Shown: one piece after another, positions 1 through 7,402 of the stretch
Position numbering within the stretch: position 1 is the first letter of the stretch
Layout: each line of letters starts with the position of its first letter
Assembly (NCBI GenBank): GCA_009842645.1
Contig: VYFB01000052.1
Span: 2,501 to 35,547, forward strand
Reading direction: 5' to 3'
Source: Nitrospira sp. SB0677_bin_15
Lineage (GTDB): Bacteria > Nitrospirota > Nitrospiria > Nitrospirales > UBA8639
DNA: 33,047 nucleotides
Made by a program: the position numbers and the translations under genes
Notes under the pieces: model-generated
Told to the model about the DNA's origin: nothing
What the model saw: only the letters and a program-made list of their open reading frames with translations
The model's database searches: none

Positions 1-169
1 AAACCTCGTAATAGCTGGTTCTCCCCGAAATAGCTTTAGGGCTAGCCTTGGAGTCACCGTGGCGGAGGTAGAGCACTGGATGGGCTAGGGGCGTTATCGC
101 GCTACCGAACTTAACCAAACTCCGAATGCCGCTACTGGATCTCCAGGAGTCAGACTACGGGCGCTAAGG

Positions 170-200
<31 letters not shown>

Positions 201-251
201 CCAGCTAAGGTCCCTAATTGTAAGCTAAGTGGGAAAGGTTGTGGGTATGCC

Positions 252-322
<71 letters not shown>

Positions 323-988
323 GCCTGCGCCGAAAATGTAACGGGGCTTAAGTTTACAACCGAAGCTGCGGGCTTGTCCCGAAAGGGATGAGCGGTAGGG
401 GAGCATTCTCTGTGAGGTGAAGGTCGACCGGCAAGGACGGCTGGATCGCAGAGAAGAGATTATGCCGGCATAAGTAGCGATTAACGATGTGAGAATCATC
501 GTCCCCGTAAGCCTAAGGTTTCCTGGCCAATGTTCGTCAGGTCAGGGTTAGTCGGTCCCTAAGGCGAGGCCGAAAGGCGTAGTCAATGGGAAACAGGTCA
601 ACATTCCTGTACCGCCATGTTCGCGTTATCAACGAAGGGGGGACGCAGAAGGGTAGGCACCGCCGGGTCCCTGGAATACCCGGTCCAAGCGTGTAGGCGG
701 GATTCGTAGGCAAATCCGCGAATCCGTTAACGCCGAGGCGTGATGGGGAGGCCGCAAGGCCACAAACGGGCTGATCCCACACTGCCGAGAAAAGCCTCGT
801 AGTGAGTGGGCATGGTGACCGTACCGCAAACCGACACAGGTAGGCGAGTGGAATACACTCAGGGGCGTGAGAGAACACTCCCTAAGGAACTCTGCAAACT
901 AGCCCCGTAACTTCGGGAGAAGGGGTGCCTCGCGTACGTGAGAGGACTTGCTCCTTGAGCGGAACGAGGTCGCAGTGAAATGGCTCTG

Positions 989-1019
<31 letters not shown>

Positions 1020-1138
1020 TAACTCGTAAGAGGATGTATAGGGTCTGATGCCTGCCCGGTGCTGGAAGGTTAACTGGAGATGTCAGCCGCAAGGCGAAGC
1101 TTCGAAGGGAAGCCCCAGTAAACGGCGGCCGTAACTAT

Positions 1139-1875
1139 AGAGAAGGGCCACTGTAGTTCCGAAAACAAATCCGGCTATATGCTGGGACACCCGGTGGATG
1201 CTCCGGTACTCGCCACGATCATGGTGGCAGTGACAAACCAGGAGATGCGGGCAATCAGCAGGAAAGGCTTGGGTTATGCTCAAAGTCAACGAGATCCCTG
1301 CAAACATCGGCTATTATCTGGCTGGGTTTGCGGATGGAGAAGGAAGTTTCAATGTCTCCTTCCGACCGCGGAGTGATTACAAGACTCCGTGGAAAATTTC
1401 GCTCTGCTTTAACATTTCGCAACGTGATCAAGTGATATTAGCACTCTATAAGCGTCACTTGCATTGCGGAACGATGAGGCAGAGGCAAGATGGCGTCTGG
1501 TACTACGAAGTCAATAACCTTACGGCCATTGCTGAAAATGTGATTCCGTTCTTTGAGCGCTTTGGGTTTTTGTCAGCGAAGAAAAAACGGGACTTTGCCA
1601 AGTTTCGGCAGTTGGCTGAACTGATGAGCAAAGGTCGGCATCTTCATCGTGATGGGATTGAAGAGATTCTTCGAATCCGACGCGATATGAATGACGGTGG
1701 AAAACGCCGGTATTCAGATGATGAAATCCTCAAGCGACTTGAGAATCCTCAGAGACTGTACGCCGGACTCAACGCATAGTTGAAGAAGATACAGTCCGAT
1801 CTGTATGGCGACATCCAGAGCGCGACAGAAATGATCGCGTCCTCCTTGGTGAGAGCCGAGGAGAGTAACAACATG
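1139..1875 (+). mobile_element. Group I intron in 23S rRNA helix 69 (after E. coli position ~1917)
   Basis: A 737-nt insertion breaks the universally conserved helix 69 sequence. The 5' exon ends in U (1138) and the intron ends in G (1875), as group I introns require. An internal guide 'gtagtt' at 1153-1158 pairs with the exon end 'aactat', giving P1 with the expected U.G wobble at the splice site. Core elements can be read: a Q/P4-like 'caatcagcagg' (1252-1262), an R-like 'tcagagactgta' (1749-1760) and an S-like 'aagatacagtccga' (1786-1799). A LAGLIDADG endonuclease gene lies between Q and R. The site corresponds to the L1917 position known to host group I introns in other bacterial 23S genes such as Coxiella. 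Subgroup and splicing activity were not determined. Confidence 0.9.
1276..1779 (+). CDS. Intron-encoded LAGLIDADG homing endonuclease
   Basis: The 167-residue protein has one LAGLIDADG motif, 'YLAGFADGEGSF' at residues 14-25, with Glu22 at the catalytic acidic position. Single-motif members of this length normally act as homodimers that cut an intronless 23S allele at the insertion site and so drive intron spread. The rest of the protein ('ISQRDQVIL', 'FFERFGFLSAKK') fits the alpha-beta-beta-alpha-beta-beta-alpha fold of the family. The ATG lies 13 nt after the Q element; 'aggaaagg' at 1260-1267, which overlaps that element, is the only ribosome-binding-like sequence. The last codons run through the R element of the intron core, so the C-terminus 'QRLYAGLNA' is partly dictated by RNA structure. 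The frame is intact and the motif is not degraded, so it may be active. Confidence 0.92.
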   Translation: MLKVNEIPANIGYYLAGFADGEGSFNVSFRPRSDYKTPWKISLCFNISQRDQVILALYKRHLHCGTMRQRQDGVWYYEVNNLTAIAENVIPFFERFGFLSAKKKRDFAKFRQLAELMSKGRHLHRDGIEEILRIRRDMNDGGKRRYSDDEILKRLENPQRLYAGLNA

Positions 1876-1932
<57 letters not shown>

Positions 1933-2364
1933 ATAACGATTGGAGCGCTGTCTCGGGGAGTGACTCAGCGAACTTGTGGTTCCGGTGAAGACGCCGGGTG
2001 CCCGCAACTAGACGGAAAGACCCTGTGCACCTTTACTACAACTTGACATTGGGTGTTGGGCGACTATGTGTAGGATAGGTGGGAGACGGTGAAGCGGGGG
2101 CGCTAGTTCCCGTGGAGTCATCCTTGAAATACCACCCTTATTTTTCCGACATTCTAACCTGGCTCTGTCATCCAGGGCAGGGACAGTGTCTGGTGGGTAG
2201 TTTGACTGGGGCGGTCGCCTCCCAAAAAGTAACGGAGGCGCCCAAAGGTTCCCTCAGGCTGGTCGGCAATCAGCCGTCGAGTGTAAAGACAAAAGGGAGC
2301 TTGACTGCGAGACGGACGCGTCGAGCAGGGACGAAAGTCGGGCTTAGTGATCCGGTGGTCCTAG

Positions 2365-2466
<102 letters not shown>

Positions 2467-2492
2467 ACTCATCGCATCCTGGGGCTGAAGCG

Positions 2493-2525
<33 letters not shown>

Positions 2526-2537
2526 CGGTACGAGAGT

Positions 2538-2574
<37 letters not shown>

Positions 2575-2693
2575 TGTTGTGGGCGTAGGAGATTTGAGAG
2601 GGTCTGTCTCTAGTACGAGAGGATTGAGATGGACGGACCTCTAGTGTGCCGGTTGTCGCGCCAGCGGCAGCGCCGGGTAGCTATGTCCGGTTC

Positions 2694-2726
<33 letters not shown>

Positions 2727-2859
2727 AGCCTCAAGACAAGATCTCCCGGAGGGTAACCCTCCCTAAAGGCCACTCGTAGACGACGAGTTTGATAGGCTGG
2801 ATGTGGAAGAGCTGTAAGGCTTGAAGCTAACCAGTACTAATCGGCCGTGCGACTTAACA

Positions 2860-2988
2860 TCAATTTACTTCTGATAGACATGACCTCTCACGAACGGGAT
2901 GTCCGTAACGGGAAAGATGAGAGGTGTCGGTACGCACCTCGTTTCTCGTCCCGTCATGGAATTTCGAGAGGACACGGATCATCACATT
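2860..2988 (+). other. 23S-5S internal transcribed spacer
   Basis: The spacer is about 129 nt and holds no tRNA. It contains a stem formed by 'gacctctca' near 2881 and 'tgagaggtgtc' near 2918, probably part of the RNase III processing structure. Nothing else was recognised. Confidence 0.6.
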
Positions 2989-3104
<116 letters not shown>

Positions 3105-3112
3105 TTCTTTGA

Positions 3113-3147
3113 AAGCCCACGGGTGTAAATCCGTGGGCTTTTCTTTT
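3113..3147 (+). terminator. Rho-independent terminator of the rRNA operon
   Basis: A perfect 10-bp stem 'aagcccacgg' / 'ccgtgggctt' encloses an 8-nt loop and is followed by a T-rich 'ttcttttg' tail. It sits 9 nt after the 5S gene, exactly where rRNA transcription should stop. Confidence 0.93.
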
Positions 3148-3256
3148 GTCCCTCGTTTGGACGGAGCGTCATCGGAATGACGCCGCGCATGGCACCGATG
3201 AAAAAAGGTGGTCTTCGGACACTCAGGTTTGTTACTCTTGGAGAAACGATCATTGA

Positions 3257-3451
3257 GGAACCTCTGATCCCCGATTAGATCCCCGATTAAAAACGTCGGG
3301 GACAGGCGTCGAGGACAGGTTTAGTGTGATAGCGGGATGCAGGGCAAGGCGTCCCTGAGCGAAACCCGAAGCTATCTCAGAGAGATAGGTGAGGGTTGAG
3401 CGAGGACACAACGCAGCCCTGCGCCTGATAGTGCAGTAAATCAGAGGTTCC
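3257..3451. mobile_element. MITE-like element with perfect 12-bp terminal inverted repeats
   Basis: The 195-bp element begins with 'ggaacctctgat' and ends with the exact reverse complement 'atcagaggttcc'. Both sides are flanked by the same 4 bases, TTGA (3253-3256 and 3452-3455), which reads as a target-site duplication. There is no transposase frame inside. The interior folds back: 'ctatctc aga gagatag' at 3372-3388 is the tip of a longer stem. These are the marks of a non-autonomous DNA transposon. The 4-bp duplication would suit an IS5-like parent, but the family is not identified here. Apart from this element, 3148-3486 contains only the promoter candidate listed next. Confidence 0.8.
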
Positions 3452-3452
3452 T

Positions 3453-3481
3453 TGAGTATCCGGCTCAAGTGACCATATAAG
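3453..3481 (+). promoter_or_regulatory. Candidate sigma70-type promoter for the phosphohexomutase gene
   Basis: 'TTGAGT' (3453-3458) and 'TATAAG' (3476-3481) are separated by exactly 17 bp. The predicted transcript start, about 3488, coincides with the ATG at 3487, which would give a leaderless mRNA; no Shine-Dalgarno sequence precedes that ATG. The -35 box overlaps the TTGA target duplication of the adjacent MITE-like element. Confidence 0.5.
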
Positions 3482-3486
3482 ACTGC

Positions 3487-4923
3487 ATGAGACAAATTAC
3501 CTTTGGGACCTCAGGGTGGCGCGCCGTTCTGGGAGAGGATTTTACGTTTCAGAGCGTCCGCATCGTCGCTCAAGCCATCGGCCAAGTCCTGAAACAAGAA
3601 AAAATCGGACATCGCGGCCTGATTATCGGCTACGATGCCAGGTTTCTTGGTGAAAAATTTGCCAGAGTCGCGGCCGAGGTGTTTGCAGGCCACGGCATGT
3701 CGGTGTTCCTGTGTGACCGGGAAACGCCCACTCCAACCATTTGCTACCACGTGCTTCGGCAAAACCTGGCCGGCGGGGTGAATATTTCCGCCAGTCACAA
3801 CCCTCCTGAATACAACGGGATTAAGTTTACACCGGAGTGGGGCGGTCCTGCGCTTCCTGAAACCACCCGCGCCATCGAACAACGGCTGGTGCATCTGTTG
3901 CACGGGGAGCACGTCAAATGGCTCCCGTGGGAAAAGGCTCAGCGAACGCAAATGGTGCAACTCTTTGATCCGTGCCCTGATTATTTGGCTGCGCTGGGGA
4001 AGCATATCGACGTGGACGCGATCCGCGGGGCCGACCTGCGTGTGGTCATGGATCCCCTGTACGGAACGTCGCGCGGGTATCTTGATGCGTTCCTCAGAAA
4101 CGCCGGGGCGAAAATGGCGGTCCTGCACTATTGGCGCGACCCCTATTTCGGGGGACTCTGTCCTGAACCCACGCGAGAGACGACGGCGGAATTGCAAGAA
4201 ACGGTGAAAGAGGGGAAAGCCCATATCGGGTTGGCCACTGACGGCGACGCCGATCGATTTGGTATCGTGGACCGGGACGGCAGTTTTATCGATGCCAACG
4301 TCATTTTGGCGTTACTGGTGGATTATCTGGCGACGACCAGAGGTTGGACGGGAGACGTAGGACGATCCGTTGCCACCACGCATCTGATCGATCGCGTGGC
4401 CCACAAGCACGGATTGGGCGTGCAGGAAACCCCCGTCGGGTTCAAATATCTCGGGGAACTCCTGGCCAAGGACGAAATCCGCATGGGCGGCGAAGAAAGT
4501 GCGGGTCTGTCGATTCAGGGGCACGTGCCGGAAAAAGACGGGATTCTGGCCTGTCTGCTGGTGACGGAGATGATTGCCCGAACCAGGAAAACGCTCGGAG
4601 AGCTCAGAGAAGACTTGTTGCAACGAGTGGGCCCCGTCTTTTCGACGCGCCACGACCAACCCCTTACGGACACGATGCAGGACAATTTGCTCAAGGTTCA
4701 GAAGTCCCCGCCTGGCGATCTTGCGGGGAAATCCGTTCAGCAGGTCAATACCCTCGATGGATGCAAGTTTGTGTTGGAAGACGGGAGTTGGTTTCTTTTC
4801 CGTCTTTCCGGGACTGAACCTTTGGTACGCTGTTATGCCGAAGCGTCGACTCGTGAAGAAATGGAGGCGCTGATGGCAGCCGGCCAGAAACTCGTGCATC
4901 ACGGCCCCTCAAAGGGCAATTGA
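3487..4923 (+). CDS. Phosphohexomutase (phosphoglucomutase/phosphomannomutase family)
   Basis: This 478-residue enzyme belongs to the alpha-D-phosphohexomutase superfamily, which interconverts hexose 1- and 6-phosphates in the cytoplasm. The four diagnostic loops are present in order: the phosphoserine loop 'ISASHNPPEYNG' (active Ser about 103), the Mg-binding loop 'DGDADRFG' (about residue 252), the sugar-binding loop 'GGEESAG' (about 335) and the phosphate-binding loop 'RLSGTEP' (about 439). The length is normal for the family and the N-terminus 'FGTSGWRA' is the usual first strand, so the ATG is credible despite the lack of a ribosome-binding site. Glucose versus mannose preference cannot be read from the sequence. 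It stands alone between the rRNA operon and cysQ, and a link to the trehalose genes downstream is only conjecture. Confidence 0.93.
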   Translation: MRQITFGTSGWRAVLGEDFTFQSVRIVAQAIGQVLKQEKIGHRGLIIGYDARFLGEKFARVAAEVFAGHGMSVFLCDRETPTPTICYHVLRQNLAGGVNISASHNPPEYNGIKFTPEWGGPALPETTRAIEQRLVHLLHGEHVKWLPWEKAQRTQMVQLFDPCPDYLAALGKHIDVDAIRGADLRVVMDPLYGTSRGYLDAFLRNAGAKMAVLHYWRDPYFGGLCPEPTRETTAELQETVKEGKAHIGLATDGDADRFGIVDRDGSFIDANVILALLVDYLATTRGWTGDVGRSVATTHLIDRVAHKHGLGVQETPVGFKYLGELLAKDEIRMGGEESAGLSIQGHVPEKDGILACLLVTEMIARTRKTLGELREDLLQRVGPVFSTRHDQPLTDTMQDNLLKVQKSPPGDLAGKSVQQVNTLDGCKFVLEDGSWFLFRLSGTEPLVRCYAEASTREEMEALMAAGQKLVHHGPSKGN

Positions 4924-5081
4924 GGCGCAAGCGGTCCTGAACCTTCACACGTGCTCCTTCTCCGACATGAACCTCTGCTTCAACCAACCCGATAGCGTCC
5001 ACGCGCCACGTGTTCGTGTTTACCCGTCACAGCCGCGTCGCTTAGCAGTTTCGAGAAACCCGTGCATTCGCTGACTGAGAA

Positions 5082-5122
5082 ACCCCCTCTCCCCACGTGG
5101 GAGAGGGCTGGGGTGAGGGGGA
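5082..5122 (+). repeat. REP-like palindrome, family A (copy 1)
   Basis: 'ccctctcccc' pairs with 'gggagaggg' and is followed by 'ctggggtgaggggg'. It lies 30 nt before the cysQ start codon in the forward orientation. It is one of eight related copies in the window. Confidence 0.8.
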
Positions 5123-5151
5123 AATTGTCACCGAACAGAAGGAGAGAAAAC

Positions 5152-6006
5152 ATGGACAGGGAATTGTCAGTGGCCGTGGAATTGGCTCGACGAGCGGGCC
5201 AAGCTGTGATGGACGTGTATGCCACGGAATTTGCCGTGGCGTCCAAAGGTCACAACGATCCCGTGACCGAGGCCGACCGGCAAGCAAACGACTGCATTGT
5301 GACGGGCTTGAAGGAGGTGTTCCCCCAAGACACCGTGGTGGCAGAGGAGAGCCCTCCCCCTGACGATCTCCCTGCCTCGGGTCGAGTCTGGTACGTGGAC
5401 CCGCTGGACGGCACAAAAGAATTTATCGCCAGGAACGGAGAGTTCTCGGTGATGATCGGACTTGCCGTCAACGGGCAAGCGCAACTCGGTGTGGTCTATC
5501 ATCCGGAGGGAGACGTGCTGTATGCCGGAGACTTGGGACGTGAGGCGTGGATGGAACAGGGGGGCATCCGGTCAGCCTTGGTGATCAAGAAACAGGATTC
5601 CGGAAAACCGCTCACCTTGGCGGTTTCCCGGTCGCACCGACATCCCATGGTCGAAAAGATTCGCCGGGCTCTCGACGTGGGAAACGAAATTCCATCGGGA
5701 AGCGTGGGATTGAAGATCGGCCTGATTGCGAGAGGAGAAGCCGACGTGTACCTGGAGCCGGGTCCCTATACCAAACTCTGGGATTCCTGTGCCCCGGAAG
5801 CGATCCTCCGGGCCGCGGGCGGAGCATTTACCACCATCCTGGGCCAGCCGCTGGTCTATGGTGAGACCCGTTCGGAGGCTTCAGTCAAGGCGCAACTCGC
5901 CAACGTGCACGGCCTGCTGGCGACCAACGGGTTCTGTCACGAACGAGTGGTGCAAGTCCTGAAACCGGTCGTTGAAGAACTGGGGCTGAAGCCACGGGGA
6001 ACTTGA
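5152..6006 (+). CDS. cysQ: 3'(2'),5'-bisphosphate nucleotidase, CysQ-type
   Basis: The 284-residue protein belongs to the inositol-monophosphatase superfamily. Its CysQ-like features suggest hydrolysis of 3'-phosphoadenosine 5'-phosphate (PAP), the by-product of sulfate activation and transfer. Metal-binding motifs are present: Glu in 'VVAEES' (about residue 67), 'YVDPLDGTKEF' (about 83-93), and a C-terminal 'LWDSCAPEAILRAAGG' that supplies the last Asp. 'DPVTEADRQAN' near the N-terminus is typical of the family. The ORF track opens 90 nt earlier, but those codons fall in a repeat. The ATG at 5152 has a clear ribosome-binding site, 'aaggaga', 6 nt upstream, so I choose it. No sulfur genes are adjacent. 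An inositol-phosphatase role is the alternative. Confidence 0.9.
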   Translation: MDRELSVAVELARRAGQAVMDVYATEFAVASKGHNDPVTEADRQANDCIVTGLKEVFPQDTVVAEESPPPDDLPASGRVWYVDPLDGTKEFIARNGEFSVMIGLAVNGQAQLGVVYHPEGDVLYAGDLGREAWMEQGGIRSALVIKKQDSGKPLTLAVSRSHRHPMVEKIRRALDVGNEIPSGSVGLKIGLIARGEADVYLEPGPYTKLWDSCAPEAILRAAGGAFTTILGQPLVYGETRSEASVKAQLANVHGLLATNGFCHERVVQVLKPVVEELGLKPRGT

Positions 6007-6025
6007 GCATTGTAAATGTTCAAAC

Positions 6026-6074
6026 TGTAGGTCGGGTTAGCCCTGAGCTTGTCGAAGGGCTAACCCGACTTACA
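6026..6074. repeat. Long stem-loop after cysQ
   Basis: Two 19-nt arms, 'tgtaggtcgggttagccct' and 'agggctaacccgacttaca', pair with a single G.T mismatch around an 11-nt loop 'gagcttgtcga'. There is no T-run, so this is more likely a dispersed repeat palindrome than an intrinsic terminator, although it could end or stabilise the cysQ transcript. Confidence 0.75.
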
Positions 6075-6085
6075 GTCTCCCCTCC

Positions 6086-6160
6086 TTCTGTCATCCTCGA
6101 CTTCTCTTTCTGTCATTCTTGTCTTCTCCTTCTGTTATTCTTGCGTACGCGAGAATCCAG
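6086..6160. repeat. Repeat family C cluster ('tctgtcattc...gagaatcc')
   Basis: Three degenerate repeats of a 'tctgtcatt/cct' unit occur at a spacing of about 23 bp. The last contains the palindrome 'attcttgcgtacgcgagaat' (6137-6156, one T.G pair). This matches the common 'GTCATTCCCGC...GCGGGAATCC' dispersed repeat type. A second copy lies at 11661-11688. Confidence 0.6.
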
Positions 6161-6201
6161 AATCTTTGTTTTTCCCCGTTCGCAACAACCTGGAGGCAAG
6201 G

Positions 6202-6489
6202 GTGTCCGTCAATCTTTCCATCAAAAACGTTCCGAAAGAATGGGTGCAGCATCTGCGGCAACGCGCCAGGAAACACCATCGTTCGCTCCAAGGGGAATTA
6301 CTGTCCATTTTGGAAGACAGCCTGAATCAGCAGGACACGATTTCCCCACAACGTCTGTTGTCAGAATTACGGCAGCGGGGCTTACGCACTCCCAGGGAAT
6401 CGGTGACGATCGTGAGGAAGGATCGGGATGGCCGTCAACGTGACAGAGGTCGTGACCTTCGCCGAAGCCAAACAGTTGACTGCGTATGA
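6202..6489 (+). CDS. FitA/VapB-like ribbon-helix-helix antitoxin, partner toxin deleted
   Basis: The 95-residue product starts with a ribbon-helix-helix DNA-binding domain, 'VNLSIKNVPKEWVQHLRQ', followed by 'RARKHHRSLQGELLSILED', which closely resembles FitA-type antitoxins. The segment 'LRTPRESVTIVRKDRDG' is the usual C-terminal toxin-binding tail. I choose the GTG at 6202 because 'ggagg' (6192-6196) lies 5 nt upstream; the track's upstream ATG has no such site. After 'KDRDG' the frame runs on for about 20 codons of basic, low-complexity sequence. This suggests that the original stop, normally overlapping the toxin start, was lost in the same deletion that removed most of the toxin. It could still bind DNA or cross-talk with the intact module downstream. 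Confidence 0.72.
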   Translation: MSVNLSIKNVPKEWVQHLRQRARKHHRSLQGELLSILEDSLNQQDTISPQRLLSELRQRGLRTPRESVTIVRKDRDGRQRDRGRDLRRSQTVDCV

Positions 6490-6586
6490 CGCTTTCTTCT
6501 TATGGCTCGCCCAGCAGTTAGACGTTGAATTGGTCACCCTGGATAAGACGTTAGCGAGACAGGTGAGTCCCCGAAAGGTCGAATAG
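6428..6586 (+). pseudogene. Remnant of a VapC/PIN-domain toxin (C-terminal part only)
   Basis: A 52-codon frame overlapping the antitoxin end encodes 'QLTAYDAFFLWLAQQL' and 'LVTLDKTLARQ', which are the third and fourth acidic motifs of a PIN-domain ribonuclease (Asp21 and Asp39 here). The first strand with its essential Asp and the region with the conserved Glu, about 80 residues, are missing. The ATG and 'MAV' look like the original toxin start fused to its C-terminal part by an internal deletion. The frame upstream of 6428 gives no toxin-like sequence, so this is a deletion rather than a frameshift. It cannot be an active nuclease. Confidence 0.72.
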
Positions 6587-6662
6587 GTCTTCCCTCCCAG
6601 GGGTTCCATCTATTTTATGCGGGTTTTTGCCACTGCGTGACGAGGTACTTTTGTTTCGGGAC

Positions 6663-6705
6663 TTGACTCATAATGGCGACCATTTTATACTCATGCCTAT
6701 GAGTA
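6663..6705 (+). promoter_or_regulatory. Promoter and palindromic operator of the vapBC-type module
   Basis: 'TTGACT' (6663-6668) and 'TATACT' (6686-6691) are spaced by 17 bp, a near-consensus sigma70 promoter. 'AATGG cga CCATT' (6672-6684) fills the spacer. 'TACTCAT gcct ATGAGTA' (6688-6705) covers the -10 box and start codon, and 'actcat' also occurs at 6666-6671. Such half-sites fit autorepression by a ribbon-helix-helix antitoxin. Confidence 0.65.
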
Positions 6706-6956
6706 AGCGACTGCAAGTGATCCTGGACGATCGGGAAATGCGGGACATTCAACGGACCGCCAAACGGCAGCAGATGACGGTGGCGGAATGGGTGCGGCAA
6801 GCCTTACGGGCCGCGCAGCGCCAGGTGCCGCTGAGCGACGCGAAAAAGAAGCTGGGCGTGGTTCGCACGGCGGCCCGGCATGATTTTCCGACCGGCGACG
6901 TCGATCTAATGCTTCGAGAGATCGATCAAGGGTATCAAGTCAAGAGCCCTTCATGA
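6699..6956 (+). CDS. VapB-like ribbon-helix-helix antitoxin
   Basis: The 85-residue protein begins '[18 protein letters not shown]', followed by '[17 protein letters not shown]', a ribbon-helix-helix fold. The C-terminal half, '[17 protein letters not shown]...[10 protein letters not shown]', is the likely toxin-neutralising part. The ORF track extends to 6627, but those codons lie across the promoter. The predicted transcript start is about 6698, so the ATG at 6699 would be leaderless; ATG 6693 (adding Met-Pro) is the alternative. Its stop overlaps the toxin start as ATGA, the normal coupling in such modules. It should bind and inhibit the PIN toxin downstream and repress its own promoter through the palindrome at the start codon. 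Confidence 0.82.
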   Translation: MSKRLQVILDDREMRDIQRTAKRQQMTVAEWVRQALRAAQRQVPLSDAKKKLGVVRTAARHDFPTGDVDLMLREIDQGYQVKSPS

Positions 6957-7363
6957 TTTTCATCGACTCCAACGTCCCGATGTATCTGGTTGGAGCGACC
7001 CATCCCAACAAAGTTCTCGCCCAACGAGCCCTGGAAACCTGGATTGCTCATGACGAACGGCTGGTTACGGACGTGGAGGTCTTACAGGAAATCCTGCATC
7101 GGTACGTGGCGATTGCTCGGCGCGAAGCCATTCTTCCGGCGTTTGAGGCCTTGACGGGTATTGTGGACGAAGTCTTTCCCGTCGATCGACGGGACGTGGA
7201 GCGTGCCAAGGATATCGTGCTTTCCACCGAACGATTGTCTGCCCGAGACGCACTCCATCTTGCTGTCATGGCACGTCATGGGATCAGCCGAATCATGAGT
7301 TTTGATGAAGAATTTGACGGTGTTCCAGGGATTATTCGCTTAACCGACAGAGCTCTTAGCTAA
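6953..7363 (+). CDS. vapC: VapC-like PIN-domain toxin ribonuclease
   Basis: The 136-residue PIN-domain protein retains the full acidic site: Asp5 in 'FIDSNVPMY', Glu46 in 'VEVLQEIL', Asp99 in '[11 protein letters not shown]' and Asp118/Asp122 in 'SFDEEFDGV'. VapC toxins are Mg-dependent endoribonucleases that cut tRNA or rRNA and stop growth when the antitoxin is degraded. The ATG overlaps the antitoxin stop by 4 nt. Length and motif spacing are normal and the frame is intact, so the pair is probably functional. Its RNA target cannot be inferred. Confidence 0.88.
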   Translation: MIFIDSNVPMYLVGATHPNKVLAQRALETWIAHDERLVTDVEVLQEILHRYVAIARREAILPAFEALTGIVDEVFPVDRRDVERAKDIVLSTERLSARDALHLAVMARHGISRIMSFDEEFDGVPGIIRLTDRALS

Positions 7364-7402
7364 TATCGGCATGGCCGGTTTTTAAAGGAAAATCAACGCA
7401 GC

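Noticed and set aside
2860-2988. A tRNA gene in the 23S-5S spacer
   Set aside because: The spacer is too short and shows only a processing-type stem; no tRNA arms are visible.
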